A program made the position numbers and the translations under genes. The notes below the pieces were generated by a model. The model saw nothing but the letters and a program-made list of their open reading frames with translations, had not been told where the DNA came from and did not search any database. Shown piece by piece: positions 36,993-48,739 of a stretch of DNA of 64,000 nucleotides. Within the stretch, counting starts at the first letter, position 1, and each line of letters opens with the position of its first letter. Source of the DNA: Lumnitzera littorea (lineage: Eukaryota; Streptophyta; Magnoliopsida; Myrtales; Combretaceae); the NCBI GenBank assembly GCA_024138015.1, contig JAMXBB010000011.1, positions 72,730,522 to 72,794,521 on the forward strand, read 5' to 3'.

Positions 36993-39303
36993 TATAGACA
37001 CCCCATTTTTGTTACCTTTTATTTTAATTTCAACCTCTTTTCACTTTAAGGCCACGTTTACAAAAATAAAAAGTAAATTAAAAAATAAAAATAAAACGAA
37101 AATTAAAAAATGTAAAAAATACAAAGTATCAAAAGTGTCCTAATCAAGTTAGTTAGTCATTTAAGGTTAAGTCAAATTACGATAGTATATATACATGCGA
37201 TTTAGTAAATTTAAAATCTTTTAAGCTTTATTAGAAAAATGCTATTTAAGAAAAGCCTAGTCACATATGAACTTATGAATGTGGACCTTAATCCAAATTT
37301 GAATATTTCAATTGGGCTAAAAAAGAATCAGGATTTATTAAATGATCTATGAGTTGTGGTTAATTAAATTGGTCTGAATTGAGTTGAAGATAAAAAGCCC
37401 AGGAAAAATATGAGGTTTCTAGAAACTTGATCTTGAAAATGGATTAGATTAAATCTTGAGTGAAATTAACAAATCTAAATCAGATATCATCATATCTTAT
37501 GAATATTGGATTTGTTAAAATTGAATCTTCACAACAAAAAGATCTAAAAGATTCAAGTTTATGGTTTATAAATAGTTGACATTAGACTGTAAAAAAATAC
37601 ATGTTTTCACAACTACACACACAAGCCATAAAGTCAAACACTTCACTTACTACTGTACAGCAAAACATACACATCACTCACATAGTTTTTTTCATTCACA
37701 CACACTCATCACTACACTGTCCTCACTGACCACTCATACTCACTAAACACAGACACAACACACATTTAGCAGCACACTACACTTACGGTCCACTCCATTG
37801 TCCACACCACATTTACGTCAACACTACACACACATGGCTGCACCATACGTCCAGCATACCGCGTGCCATAGAATACATGCCGTACAGCTGCATCCTCTAA
37901 CAAACTACAATCCATACATACGCATGATTTCGTTTGCAGTTTTACTCAAGCGTAGTCCAATTGAAGATTCAAGTCACACACATACAACTTGATTGTAATG
38001 ATTCGACCCGTTTAGGTAATTTGGTAAATTGTTTTAATCATTTATTTATTTTTTTTAATAACTTAATTTTACTAAATTGTTTTTTTTTTTTAGCGCAGGT
38101 TGTTTAATAATTTTAACGTATATCATGCATTTTAATTATATAAATTGTATTTTTTTATCAAAATTGCATTTTTTAGATATAGTTACATATCTTCTCCAAG
38201 ATTCATATCTTTGATAAAAATATGTATCTAAATTGCATCTCATGTCTTTTTCAACAAAATTGCATTTTTTTAGATGTAGTTACATATCTTCTCTAAGATT
38301 CATCTCTTTGGTGAAAATATGTATCTAAATTGCATCTTACATCTTTTTCATAAAATTGCATTTTTTAATATAGTTACATATCTTCTTCGAGATTCATATA
38401 TTTGGTAAAGGTATGTATCTAAATTACATCTTACGTCTTTTTCATAAAATTGTATTTTTTTAGATATAGTTGCATATCTTCTCCAAGATTTATATTTTTT
38501 ATAAAGATATGTATTTAAATTACATATCTAAATCTTATATTCATATAAATCTTGCTTATAAGGTTTTAAAAAATCAATTTTTGGCACATAGTAGTTTTTT
38601 TTAATAAAAATCTTAATTGGAGTTTTCTAAAAAGATTTAGTTAGTTAGGTTTTTTTAAAATAGATTCATAAGATTAGATCTTTTAAGGTTTTTTTTTAAA
38701 TAATAAATTGTTAAATAATGTAAATCTAACTGAATTTTCAAAATAAAAAGAATTAACTCACTAAATCTTTTCTTAAAAAAAATAATAATAACTACGTTGG
38801 TTTAATCTCAATTAGTTAGTATGTAGGCACTTTTGAGACAACTGTAAAATTTGTAAAATATTTTTGTTTTCTTTTCATTTTTAGGGAAATTTCATAATAA
38901 AAAGTAATTAAAAATTCATTTTTATGCATTTTAACATCCTTTGCATGCTTTTTCATTTTTTCTAAAAAATTATAAAAATAAAGGCCCATTAGTTGTTTTT
39001 TTAATTCTTACATGGTGACTTGGTCTTAATAGATTAACTCCTGAATTAATATTTTTTGGTTAAATTTTCTTAAAAATTATTTTTTTAGAAAATATGTTAA
39101 TTAATGCCTCAATTAGGATTTTCCCACTCAAAAAATCTGATTTGACTTTTTACCAATTTAATTGGTTGGCGACTCTAATTGTTTTTTCAAAATATTTTTT
39201 TTAAATAAAAATGCTTTTCCTTAATTTTATGTCAAACAATTTATATTAAATAGGTTAAGCTTAATATAGATTAAATTAAGAAAAACAAAAATAAAACTCG
39301 ACA
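36993..39303 (+). repeat. 3' LTR of element 2
   Basis: Direct repeat of 26961-29317, 2311 bases. Its hairpin array lies at 38150-38530, with ATATCTTCT words at 38187, 38284, 38378 and 38474. The copy ends CTCGACA followed by the CATAT duplication. Confidence 0.9.
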
Positions 39304-39308
39304 CATAT

Positions 39309-39772
39309 CTACTTCTTCCTTCCAATTCCTAGCAAAGTTATGTGTTGATGGATTAATACCTCTATAGTTAGTAACAACTATATTTTGGGTGGTAGATTAG
39401 AACCCCTTGCACCAACTCAAAGGGACTCTTTCCTATAACCTCACTATAGCATAGATTAAAGGAGAAGTAAGGAGCATCAAGTAACTTAGCCCTATTCTTC
39501 TTATTAGCTCCCATATAATGTCTCAAATATAATTCTAGTAAAGTATTGATCCTTTCAATTTGCTCGTCGATTTGTAGGTGTGGATTAGTAGAGAAATTTA
39601 AGTCTAAGCTCATCAACTTAAATAGCTCGATCCAGAATCTCTTTATGAATCGTCCATCTCAATTACAAATAATTAATAAAGGTAATCCCTAATAATTCAC
39701 TATATGTTTCATAAATAGTCAAGCAGCTCTCTCAGCTGGCATTCCTTTATAGCTAGTATAAATGTTGCATGT
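39309..39772 (-). pseudogene. Chromovirus integrase core, C-terminal half
   Basis: The minus strand gives RFWIELFKLMSLDLNFST, QIERINTLLELYLRHY, AKLLDAPYFSFNL and GKSPFELVQG, the conserved second half of a chromovirus integrase core; it contains the catalytic Glu position (IER). The right edge, near TFILA (39755-39770), meets the solo LTR starting at 39773; the left edge meets element 2. The order and orientation match the pieces on each side. Confidence 0.85.
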
Positions 39773-42730
39773 TGTAATCCCCGCAATCTAGTATTCAAAG
39801 TTTAATATATAAAGTTTAGAGTAATTGAGTAAACTATCTGAACAAGTCAAAATTTTACGGCGAAACTATGAATATTAGTAAAAGTGATCTCATAAGTTTG
39901 AATTTAGGAAAATAAATAATTAAATTATATAATATTGAATTATATGTATATTATCCGTTATTGATCAGAAACGCGTAAAATGAGTTTCAATAACTAATGA
40001 ATACATAGAAATAAGTTATATGCACATTAAAAATCATAAAATAAATTAAATAATATTTATGAGTATTTATTTGTACCATATATGTATTTATGTGTAGGTA
40101 AAAATATGCGAAATTACTTAAAATATCCAAAATATACTAAAATAATACTAAATAATTAAAGGAAATTTATAAAAAATTAAGGAAAATCAAGAAAATTATA
40201 AAAACATGTGAGCTTATCCAAATTTAAGGCATGGAAACTTGGAATTAAAGAACCAAAATCAACAAATAAAAATGAAACAAATAGAAAGTAAAAATGGAAA
40301 AGGATAAGAGACAAATGGCAACAAATAATTCAACAAATCGATCAAGCAGCCATATAAATTTAGAAAACCATCCCCATTCCTCATTTTGGTCAGCTAGGAA
40401 TTATAAAAAAAAAAAAAAATTAGGGAGAGGAGAGAAAAGAAGAAAAAGTAATTTTACAAAAATAATATGCTATTAGAGCTTCAGAAAGTAACCCACAACT
40501 GACGGCCACCACCACACCACCCTACCCCCACCACCCAAGGCTACCGACACACTTGTAGCCACCACTAGTGGTTGGAAGTTGATCGGTTGGGTAAGTCAAA
40601 TTCCAATCTGATTTTGTTTAATTCTGTAAAAATATTAAATGTGTTTAGAAAATTATAAAATCTGGTATTCTGAGGTTTTTAAGTATGTAGATTTAGGGAA
40701 AATATTTAGTTTGATGCATTGATGTATGGAAATATATTATCCTTAAGAAATCCCGAAACTCGAGTTTTGTTCGATTTAAAAATAAATAACCTTAGAAGTG
40801 TAGTTTTAAGCTCAAAATTTTTGTATAAACTACTTAGAGGATGTAAAACAATGCTATGAAGCCTTTTTTCAGAAATTAATTTTTGAAAATTTTAAGTAAT
40901 GTTTAGGCCTTTAAAATATATATGTAATTAGTGATTTTGGGGTTAATTAATGGTTAGTTGAATAATTACTGATTTAGTGTATAATTAGATGTCATAAGAT
41001 GTTCATATCTGATGTGGTATAATAATTGTAGCATTTAGAGTATTAGATGTAATTATTATGAGTATTATTTAGTAAATTTATATAATTTTAATAATATGTG
41101 GAATTGAAATTATAACAAATAGAAAATATTAGGATAAAATTTATATTATAATAATAACAGAATTATGTAATAAATTCCGTAAGGAACTTAAATTAAGGTA
41201 ATTATACGAAAAATAAAAAATTTTCTCACAACAGGAGTAAATTCGATAGTTAAATTAGGATTAAGATGTACCGCACAAACTAAAACACTAGTTGGATGAC
41301 TAAAAGTGATATTTAGGATACTAAAAAAATAATCTGATTAATTGCACATAATGGGTCAGAATGAGTTCTTAAGGTTCACGTAAAATACCATAATCGAAAA
41401 CTAAATTAGAACTTACATCTGAAATGAATTCGAAAATCAAATCAGAACCTAGCCTAAATTAAGAATAATTGAAAAAGACTTAAAAACCTGAATAATTAGG
41501 TATAATAAAACCCTCAACTGAAGATAAAAATAAGAATTTCAAAACAAAACCTATCTATGGTAGTTATGTAAAAACCGAAACAATATTTGTATTATAGGGA
41601 TTATCGGCGATGACCTGTGCAAGTCATACCTTGAGTGAGCAAACAGGGAGTCCAAGTAAGTTACGATCGATAGTTTATTGTATTTTGGAGTACTATTAAT
41701 AGTACTTGAAGGTTTGAGATTATACTTGGTTATGGTTGTTGGATAGATGATTGTGCACATGCTTGTATGTGCTTATTTGTAAGTTTGATGATATGATTTT
41801 GGTTTATTACTCTACCTTGTATTTATGTTATTTATTTAAACAACTGAATACCTTAAATCAGATTTAATTAAATATATGACTTGTAATTCTAAATCAGACT
41901 TGCATAGCAACCCATTAGGGCAAATGCTTAAGTTTTGCAATCAAATACTAACCCTTTCGAAAAGGATAGTACTGGATAGCATAATAAGTCCCTTCTTCAT
42001 CCTTAGTTGAACTAAGTGACGAATGAAAAGGTCGCGACAAGAGTAAAGTCAATGGTTCATAGGTAGTTCTAAGAGGAGCGATATCTCCATTCCACAAGTT
42101 AGGGTTTGGTTGTGAGCTATTGCATTATATAGAAACTCTTCAACTCAGATTAAAGCAGGTATAATTCTCTAATCTCACAATGGACCAGATAACATCATGT
42201 GATAGCGTTTGCTTGTACATGCATTATACCTAATTAATTTGGTTGATAACCCTATTTGTGTTTGATGTATAATTTTAAGTCTCCATCCCAACTTATTTAC
42301 CTATTAGTTACTCACATCCTTATAGATGTTATTGCAGATACTAGCTAAGAAATGACTATATAACTATCCTATAGCTACTAACTGCTGGGTCTTTGAGAGT
42401 GAGGATATAAAACTAAGGATCATATATACTATCAAGTTTTGGATTTTATCTTTAAATCTTTTAATATTAATTTATGTATTACTCAAGCAGATTATGATTA
42501 GGCTATTAAATCTTCTAAACATACTTAGATTAATTAGTGTAAATATGTATTTTTTTTATAATTACATAGTTAAATAACATGTTTAATTTATGAACTATTT
42601 ACTTTAAAACAAGTTAACCGTTGATGCCTTATGTAAATCAGGTCTAAGAGAGCGACTATAAAGTTAACTTCTATTCTAGAATAGTTTGCACGGCAAGATT
42701 ATTATAATTCTACCGCTTCGAGGCATGACA
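39773..42730. mobile_element. Solo LTR splitting the integrase core
   Basis: Begins TGTAATCCCCGC and ends CGAGGCATGACA, so it has TG...CA ends. The flanking 5-mers are CATGT (39768-39772) and TATAC (42731-42735). Both are explained by an original CATAC with two and one transitions. The 2958-bp interior has no coding motif and a short C/A-rich part at 40490-40565. Removing it would bring the two integrase halves back into register at a conserved site, which supports the boundaries. Confidence 0.7.
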
Positions 42731-43208
42731 TATACTTAAAGAATCAATCTACAACTACCATTATAATCCTATACTAAGTAGACTTTGGAAGATTCACAAT
42801 GAAATCCACGAAAATACTTTTCTAAGGTCTCTCAATGATGGGAAGAGGTCGTTGAAGACCTATTAGTGCTCAATTCTCAACTTTGTCCTATTGATATACA
42901 AGGTATGTCTTCACATACACCTTCACATCCTCTCTCATAAGGCCAATAATACCTACCTTTAATCGAGGCTAAGGTTCACTGAACCCCATGGTGTCACACC
43001 TATGGTGAGTAATGATACTCCTTTTGTATTTCCTTTCTAAGTTCCATGTAAAGAGAACATATAATCGAGGTCCCTTTGCATATAATAACCCACTTTCTAC
43101 CCAAAACCTTCAAGTCTTACTATTCATGGTACTCTCTAGTAAGGTCTTTGCTTAATGGTCATGTTCTAGTCTCTATTACTAATTTTGGTCTCCTACTTAG
43201 TGCTAGTG
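42731..43208 (-). pseudogene. Chromovirus integrase, zinc-finger and core start
   Basis: Minus-strand traces include LKVLGRKWVI, GRYYWP, REDVKVYVKT, then FVDFIVNLPKS and MVVVD near the left edge. These are the HHCC zinc-binding region and first part of the core of chromovirus integrase. The C-x2-C pair is damaged (TYLVYQ) and frames shift. It is bounded by solo LTRs on both sides. Confidence 0.75.
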
Positions 43209-46153
43209 TGTAAACACTTCATTTTTTCCCTCTATTGTTTTTTATAATTTATATTAAAATAAAGAAAAAGGTCCTAATTTAGAAAAAAAAATAGAAAATA
43301 CAAAAAAATGAAAATAGGATTTTTAGAATAAATAAGAGTCTAAGGTTATTTTAAGATCATTGGTCACGTAGAGAGAGTCATTTTATTTTTAGAGTCAAGG
43401 TGCATATATACGATTCAATGGTCTCAAGCTATAATTGAGAATATTAAATTTCTATGAAAATTTAATATTCAAACCATCATTGGTGTTAAATATTTTTAAT
43501 TCATAAAAATGAAATTAATATAAGTTAATTATAACTTCAAAAGGCACCTCAATTAGACTTAAATTGATTAATTTACGAAAAAAAATCAATTTTTCATGCA
43601 GTTAACAAACTAGAACTTGTAAAATGTTAAACTAAGCTCAATTAGAAAATTAATTACAACATATGTACACTAGACTTGCTCATGAAAAGGTTTGAATTTT
43701 AAACCAAACAAATGGAGTTTAAATTCAACTTGAGTCGTTTTTTTTTTTTTTTAAATAGAGAATCCATCCAAGACGATTTTATAATATAGGTGCATTTAAA
43801 TTGTAAAATATGTTGAGAATAGATAGCCAACATAGCTGGCTGGGAGTGAACTTGAGTTAATCAAAAGTCTTGGGTTTGAAACCTTACTAACGCATACTTA
43901 TGCTTTCTTTTTCCTATGCAAAAGACATATGTTAAAAACACATTTTCCTACAATTTGTCTTCTTCATTCTTAGAATTCATGCATTCTAGAGCTCACATGG
44001 CATCAATTTTAATCCATTTGTTTTCACAATTTTACCAGATTAATGGTGAAATCATAAGATACACTCGGGATACTGCAAATTGGTACCATTATCCTGTCTA
44101 AATACAATCATTTAGAGGGTATAAATATGAATTGAAATTCCAAAAATGTTCAAAAATGCAAATTTTGCTTTTACTTGAAAATGCATGATTCGAGCTTCTG
44201 CATTGATTTTTCGAAGCTTCTCTGGATATTCCAAGTGAGAATAAAGCTTAGGGATCACATTTTGATCATCTTTTTTAATCAAATCAAATTAAAACAATTT
44301 AAATTTGAAGGATTTTCGATCAAAACCCATTAAAGAAAATCATGCGAATGTATTCAATTTTGAACTTTCCCAAGTGAAATCAAGCATCAAATAGTGTAAA
44401 AAGAGATCTATAGACTTGATTCCAACATTGAACACTCATTCACTTCTCCTATTTAAGCTTCAATTCCTACTTTCCTACTTTCTCTCTCTAAAATAGAAAT
44501 TCTCCACTCTATTTCTCTCTCTAGAAAAGCCTAGTTTTTGTTAGGTTTTAAAGAAAAATAACTTCACTTATAACTTCTCCACCATTGAAAACGCCCAAAA
44601 GCAACCTCATTTCAATTCTAATTGTAGCCATTAAAGCCCTACCAAGGCTTTCTCTCTTTACGCTTGATCACTACTCAACCCACCACTAACCAAGTAAAAC
44701 CACCATCACTACCAGCTTCTTTGCCTTGTAAACCCCCTTGCCTAACCATCCATTTACAACCAGCAATCACCACGTCCACCACTGCATACTCACACCCACA
44801 ACCTAAACTTACACCACCTTCAAACAACCACTAAACTCCAAAGCACAACCACTATTAGTTGTTTTATCGATGACCTACTTGAAACAACCAAAAAATTGAC
44901 TTGGAGTAAACCATCTGAGCGCTGCTACTGCTTCTTCTTCAATAGGTAACCCGGATATTATTGGAGCTCTAAACCCGAACCATCAAACCACCTAAGATCC
45001 AACCCACATACATAAGCCCTAACTTGGTTCCTTACTTTTTTTTTAATTATTGTTATTATTTTTTTTATCTTAGTGTTTTTTTTTTCTAGTATTATGAAAA
45101 AAAAATGTGTTTTTATCACCTAGATTTTTTTTTCTAACAATAATAAAAATAAATAGGGCTCCTTTTCAATTAGGGCTTATTTAGAAACTTCTCTCTTTTT
45201 TTTCCTTCCACTTAGAAAGATATATATAAAAAAATAATAATAATGAAGTGAATTCTTTTTAAGTATACGACCCATTTAGAACTTTTAATAATCTTCTAAA
45301 GTTAGGACTACTCTTCCTTCTCAAAATTAAAATGAACTAAAAATATAAATTTGGTCAATTTTCAAAATTTAAAAAAAAATTCATTTAAATATATTCCTTT
45401 CCCTCTTTTTATAAAATTTTTAGTTTCAATATTTATTTCTTTGTCTTAAAAACGGGTAATAAATATTTTGGCACCTAAAAAAATTTATTTTCAAAATAAA
45501 TTAAAAATACTAAATCCTTTTTCAAAATTGGGATTTTTTCTTTGTAGAATTTTTCAAAAATAAACATTCAAAAATTAGGACCATTTTCTAGGAATTTTCT
45601 TAAACAAAACGAATGATTAAAAAATGTAAAACTAGACGTTTTCAAAATTAAAAATGGCCCAAAAGTTAAAATTTTCTAAAATAAACTATGAAAATTTAAT
45701 CCTGTGGGCAACTATAGGGCGACTTAAAATAGGAAAACTTTTTTTAACTTTCCCTTTTGTAAATAATTTAATTTCTTATGTTCTTCTCTTTTGCGTAAAT
45801 AAAAATTAATTTTCTTTAGTTGTAAAATTAAAATTCATCTTTCAATTTAAAATGGATATTTTGAAAGATAAAACTAAATTTGGAAAGTTAAGGTGTTCCA
45901 CATTTGGAGTTTAATAGGATAACCTCCAAACTCACGATATCTGGTTTTTTGAAAACTTTTCAAAACATAGGCTAATAACTAAATCAAAACTAATTTGCCT
46001 AATTGGTTCTACCGAGTAGTAACTCCAATTTTTTTTTAAATAAAGAAACTAGGTTTTCTTTAATTTTAGTCAAGAGTTTAAATTAAATGGGCTTAGGGTT
46101 TAGCTTAAATTAAGTTAAGAAAAACCAAAAACTAAAAATTCTAGCTAAATACA
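43209..46153. mobile_element. Solo LTR between RNase H and integrase
   Basis: Begins TGTAAACACTTC. The end is placed near 46153 by similarity to the AAATTC...GACA ends of other LTRs here. It contains a tRNA-like GGGTTTGAAACC near 43872, a TATAAATATG near 44120, a C/A-rich tract at about 44650-44990 and the usual AT-rich 3' part. Flanks TAGTG and GTACA do not match, so boundaries or duplications have decayed. Coding traces on each side belong to the same pol. Confidence 0.65.
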
Positions 46154-47900
46154 GTACATTATCACTTCCAGGCTTATGTTCTGCTAGATAGTTGAATTTT
46201 GCTAAGAAAATTTACCACCTAGCTTATTTGGGTGATAGCTTCTTCTAAGTTTGGAAATAATTGGCGACTACATTATCTATCTTCACTATGAACAGGCTGC
46301 CCAATAAATATTATTTCCATACTCTAGGCAATGAACTATTACAGTCATCTCCTTCTCATAGATTGCGTATCTCCTCTCATTATCATTCAATTTCCGACTT
46401 TCATAAGCTAAAGGATGTCCATCATGCATGAGAACCCCATCAATCGCGAAATCACTTGCATCAATTTCTACTTCGTGTTGTTTAATGTAGTCCAATAAGA
46501 TTAGGACCGGTTTGTTCATAATAACCCCTTTCAACCAATTGAAGGCCTTCTTACATCTTCTAATCCACTACTAATCTATATTTTTCTTAAGTAAGTCTGT
46601 CAAGGGTGTCATAATTTCTGATTATCCCTAAATGAATCAACGGTAATGGTTGGCAAGCCCCAAGAAAAATCTTAGCTTGATCGACTTAGAAGGCCTCTTC
46701 CAATCCTGTATAGCTTAGAGCTTAGCTTTATCCATCTTGATTCGTCCTTAGCCCACCACATGACCTAAGAAGGCTACTTCCACTCAGGCTAAAGAGCACT
46801 TTTAGCTTCACATACAATTGGCTCTCTCTTAGGGCTGAGAAAACTTGTCTCAAGTATTATACGTGATCCTCAAGGGTTTTGCTATACACCATAATATCTT
46901 CTAAATACACCACTACAAATTAGTCTAAGAAATGGAGCTAAAACCTAATTCATTAGAGTAGACAATGTAGCTAGCACATTAGTTAACTCAAATGGCATAA
47001 CGAGAAATTCAAAAGCTCTATGCCTAGTGATACAAGTGATCTTGGGTTCATTCACTTCTGTAATTCTAACTTAATAATAACCCAATCTCAAATCTAGTTT
47101 GGAAAAGTATCTTGCTCTACTCAATTAGTCATATAAATCGGCCACCACTAATATAGGATATTTGTTCTAAACCATAATCTTGTTAAGGACCCATCATATG
47201 GATCCATCATGCTTCTTTTGAAATAAAACCGAAGCATCATAAGGTGCCTTAGAGGGCTGGATAAAACAAACATCTAAGAGCTCAAAGCTCTTCTAATTTT
47301 GGAGGGGACATTTGATATGGCACTGCTAGTGGGGACTTCGCACCAAGCTTTAACTCAATTACACGATCTACCTCCCTTTTGGATGGAAGTTGTTTGGGAA
47401 GTTCTTTTGGCATCACATCTCTAAAGTCCATCAATACTTCCCAGATTACCTTAGGTATCTCTTGCTTCTGTAAGGACCCATCTTTTACTTTTAGAGTAGC
47501 TAAGAACGTAGGTTCATTTGGCTTTATCCCCTTAGATATCTAAATATTCGATAACATCTTAGTAACTAAGCCAAAATTTTTACTCATCGGAACAACACAT
47601 TCTCATGACTTGTCTATGACAAAGATACAATTTGAGGATGGCATAATCTAAGTCTCGATACTATTAAGAAAGTCCATAGCAATCACCAAATCATAATCGT
47701 GTAAGAGGATTACATTAAGTGTTTCTTTCTCGCTCCATTGTCCCATTCTAAAATCTACTTCTCAAGCTACCGAGCAATGTATATCTCTTTAGAGTTTAAT
47801 GTTTTCAAACTTTAATAGCCCTTATCTACCTTCAATCCGATATTAGCAGCTACTTCTTTGGAAATGAAGGTGTTAGAAACAACTGTATCAACTAAAGCAT
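46154..47900 (-). pseudogene. Chromovirus protease, reverse transcriptase and RNase H
   Basis: From right to left on the minus strand: protease-linker traces with RMGQWSEKE and LVIAMDFLNS; then VMPKELPKQLPSKREVDR; then RT with FGLTNAPTTFC and YLEDIMVYSKTLEDHV (YxDD with Asp to Glu); then RNase H EIDASDFAIDGVLMHDG and ESRKLNDNERRYAIYEKEM (46286-46534) and VKIDNV. This order and motif set is a plant chromovirus pol. Many stops are present; the RNase H stretch of 82 codons is the longest clean part. Confidence 0.85.
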
Positions 47901-48735
47901 TCATCTTGCATCCCGTAACTTATACTTCCACATACATCAACCCCTTAAGCTCACAAGTGGGCTTGCTCTATATGACATTCAATAACTTTAAGGCTCCTAA
48001 TTTGATATCATTTTGGGTCGCTTCCTCTTTTCTAGCACATAATGCTACTACCTTAGCCTGATCCAAGCATTACTTAGCTTTGTGGGGGGCTACACAAAGG
48101 AGGCAAGAAAACCTTCACTAAGAAGACTCCCTATGAGTCTTAAGGGTCTTACCTTTCCATGCTTGAGTTTAGTCTTCTCTTCTTAGGTCGATCTAGGTCC
48201 TTTAACATCCCCTACCTCTCTAGGGGCTATCCTTCCTACTTTTATCACTAAGGCCATCACTCATCTTAAATTTGATTAATGCTTCTAAGGTTTGCCATGG
48301 CTTAGGCAAGAGTTTAGACTTCCTGTCTCTCTAGTTTTGTCCAAGCCTGATCTTGCAATCCATCTTGGAATGCAAACACGCATCTTTATTGCTCATAACG
48401 GGGATCTCTAGTAGCAACTCAGAAGACTCTCTCACATACTTCCTAATGGAAACTTTATGTTGTAGCCTTCTCACTCTGGCTTCAATATCCTTCTCTACAT
48501 TACTTAGATAGAACTAGGCCTTCAACTCAATCTTAAACCCTTCCAACGTAGTGACATCATCAATACCCTACTTGGTGCCTTCTGTCCTTCTTCTCCACCA
48601 TAACATAGCCACATCCTCTAGAAACATAGGAGTAGAGTGGAGTCTAGAAGAATCATCCAACACTCCTAAAGCATCAAAGTACCTTTATAAGTTCCATAAT
48701 TTCTTAGCTTTCCTCATTAGTTTCCTATAAGTATT
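47901..48735 (-). pseudogene. Chromovirus gag, C-terminal part
   Basis: Minus-strand traces read RYFDALGVLDDSS, PMFLEDVAMLWWRRR, RVRRLQHK and a knuckle CLLCVAPHKAK followed by a stop and Cys (C-x2-C-x3-H-x4-C, near 48070-48110). These match chromovirus gag. The N-terminal part is missing; it is replaced near 48735 by a gag of another type. Confidence 0.75.
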
Positions 48736-48739
48736 AGGT

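Larger units (their letters stand above)
26961..39303 (+). mobile_element. 12.3-kb Tat-like LTR retrotransposon lacking pol (element 2)
   Basis: LTRs 26961-29317 and 36993-39303 share TGTAGGCACCCC/TATAGACACCCC starts and CTTGATA/CTCGACA ends. CATAT flanks the element exactly at 26956-26960 and 39304-39308. The interior has a PBS, a decayed gag, a nested solo LTR (32038-34372) and a 3' minisatellite. No RT, RNase H or integrase motif is visible. It therefore either lost pol or belongs to a non-autonomous family. It interrupts a minus-strand chromovirus integrase. Confidence 0.9.
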
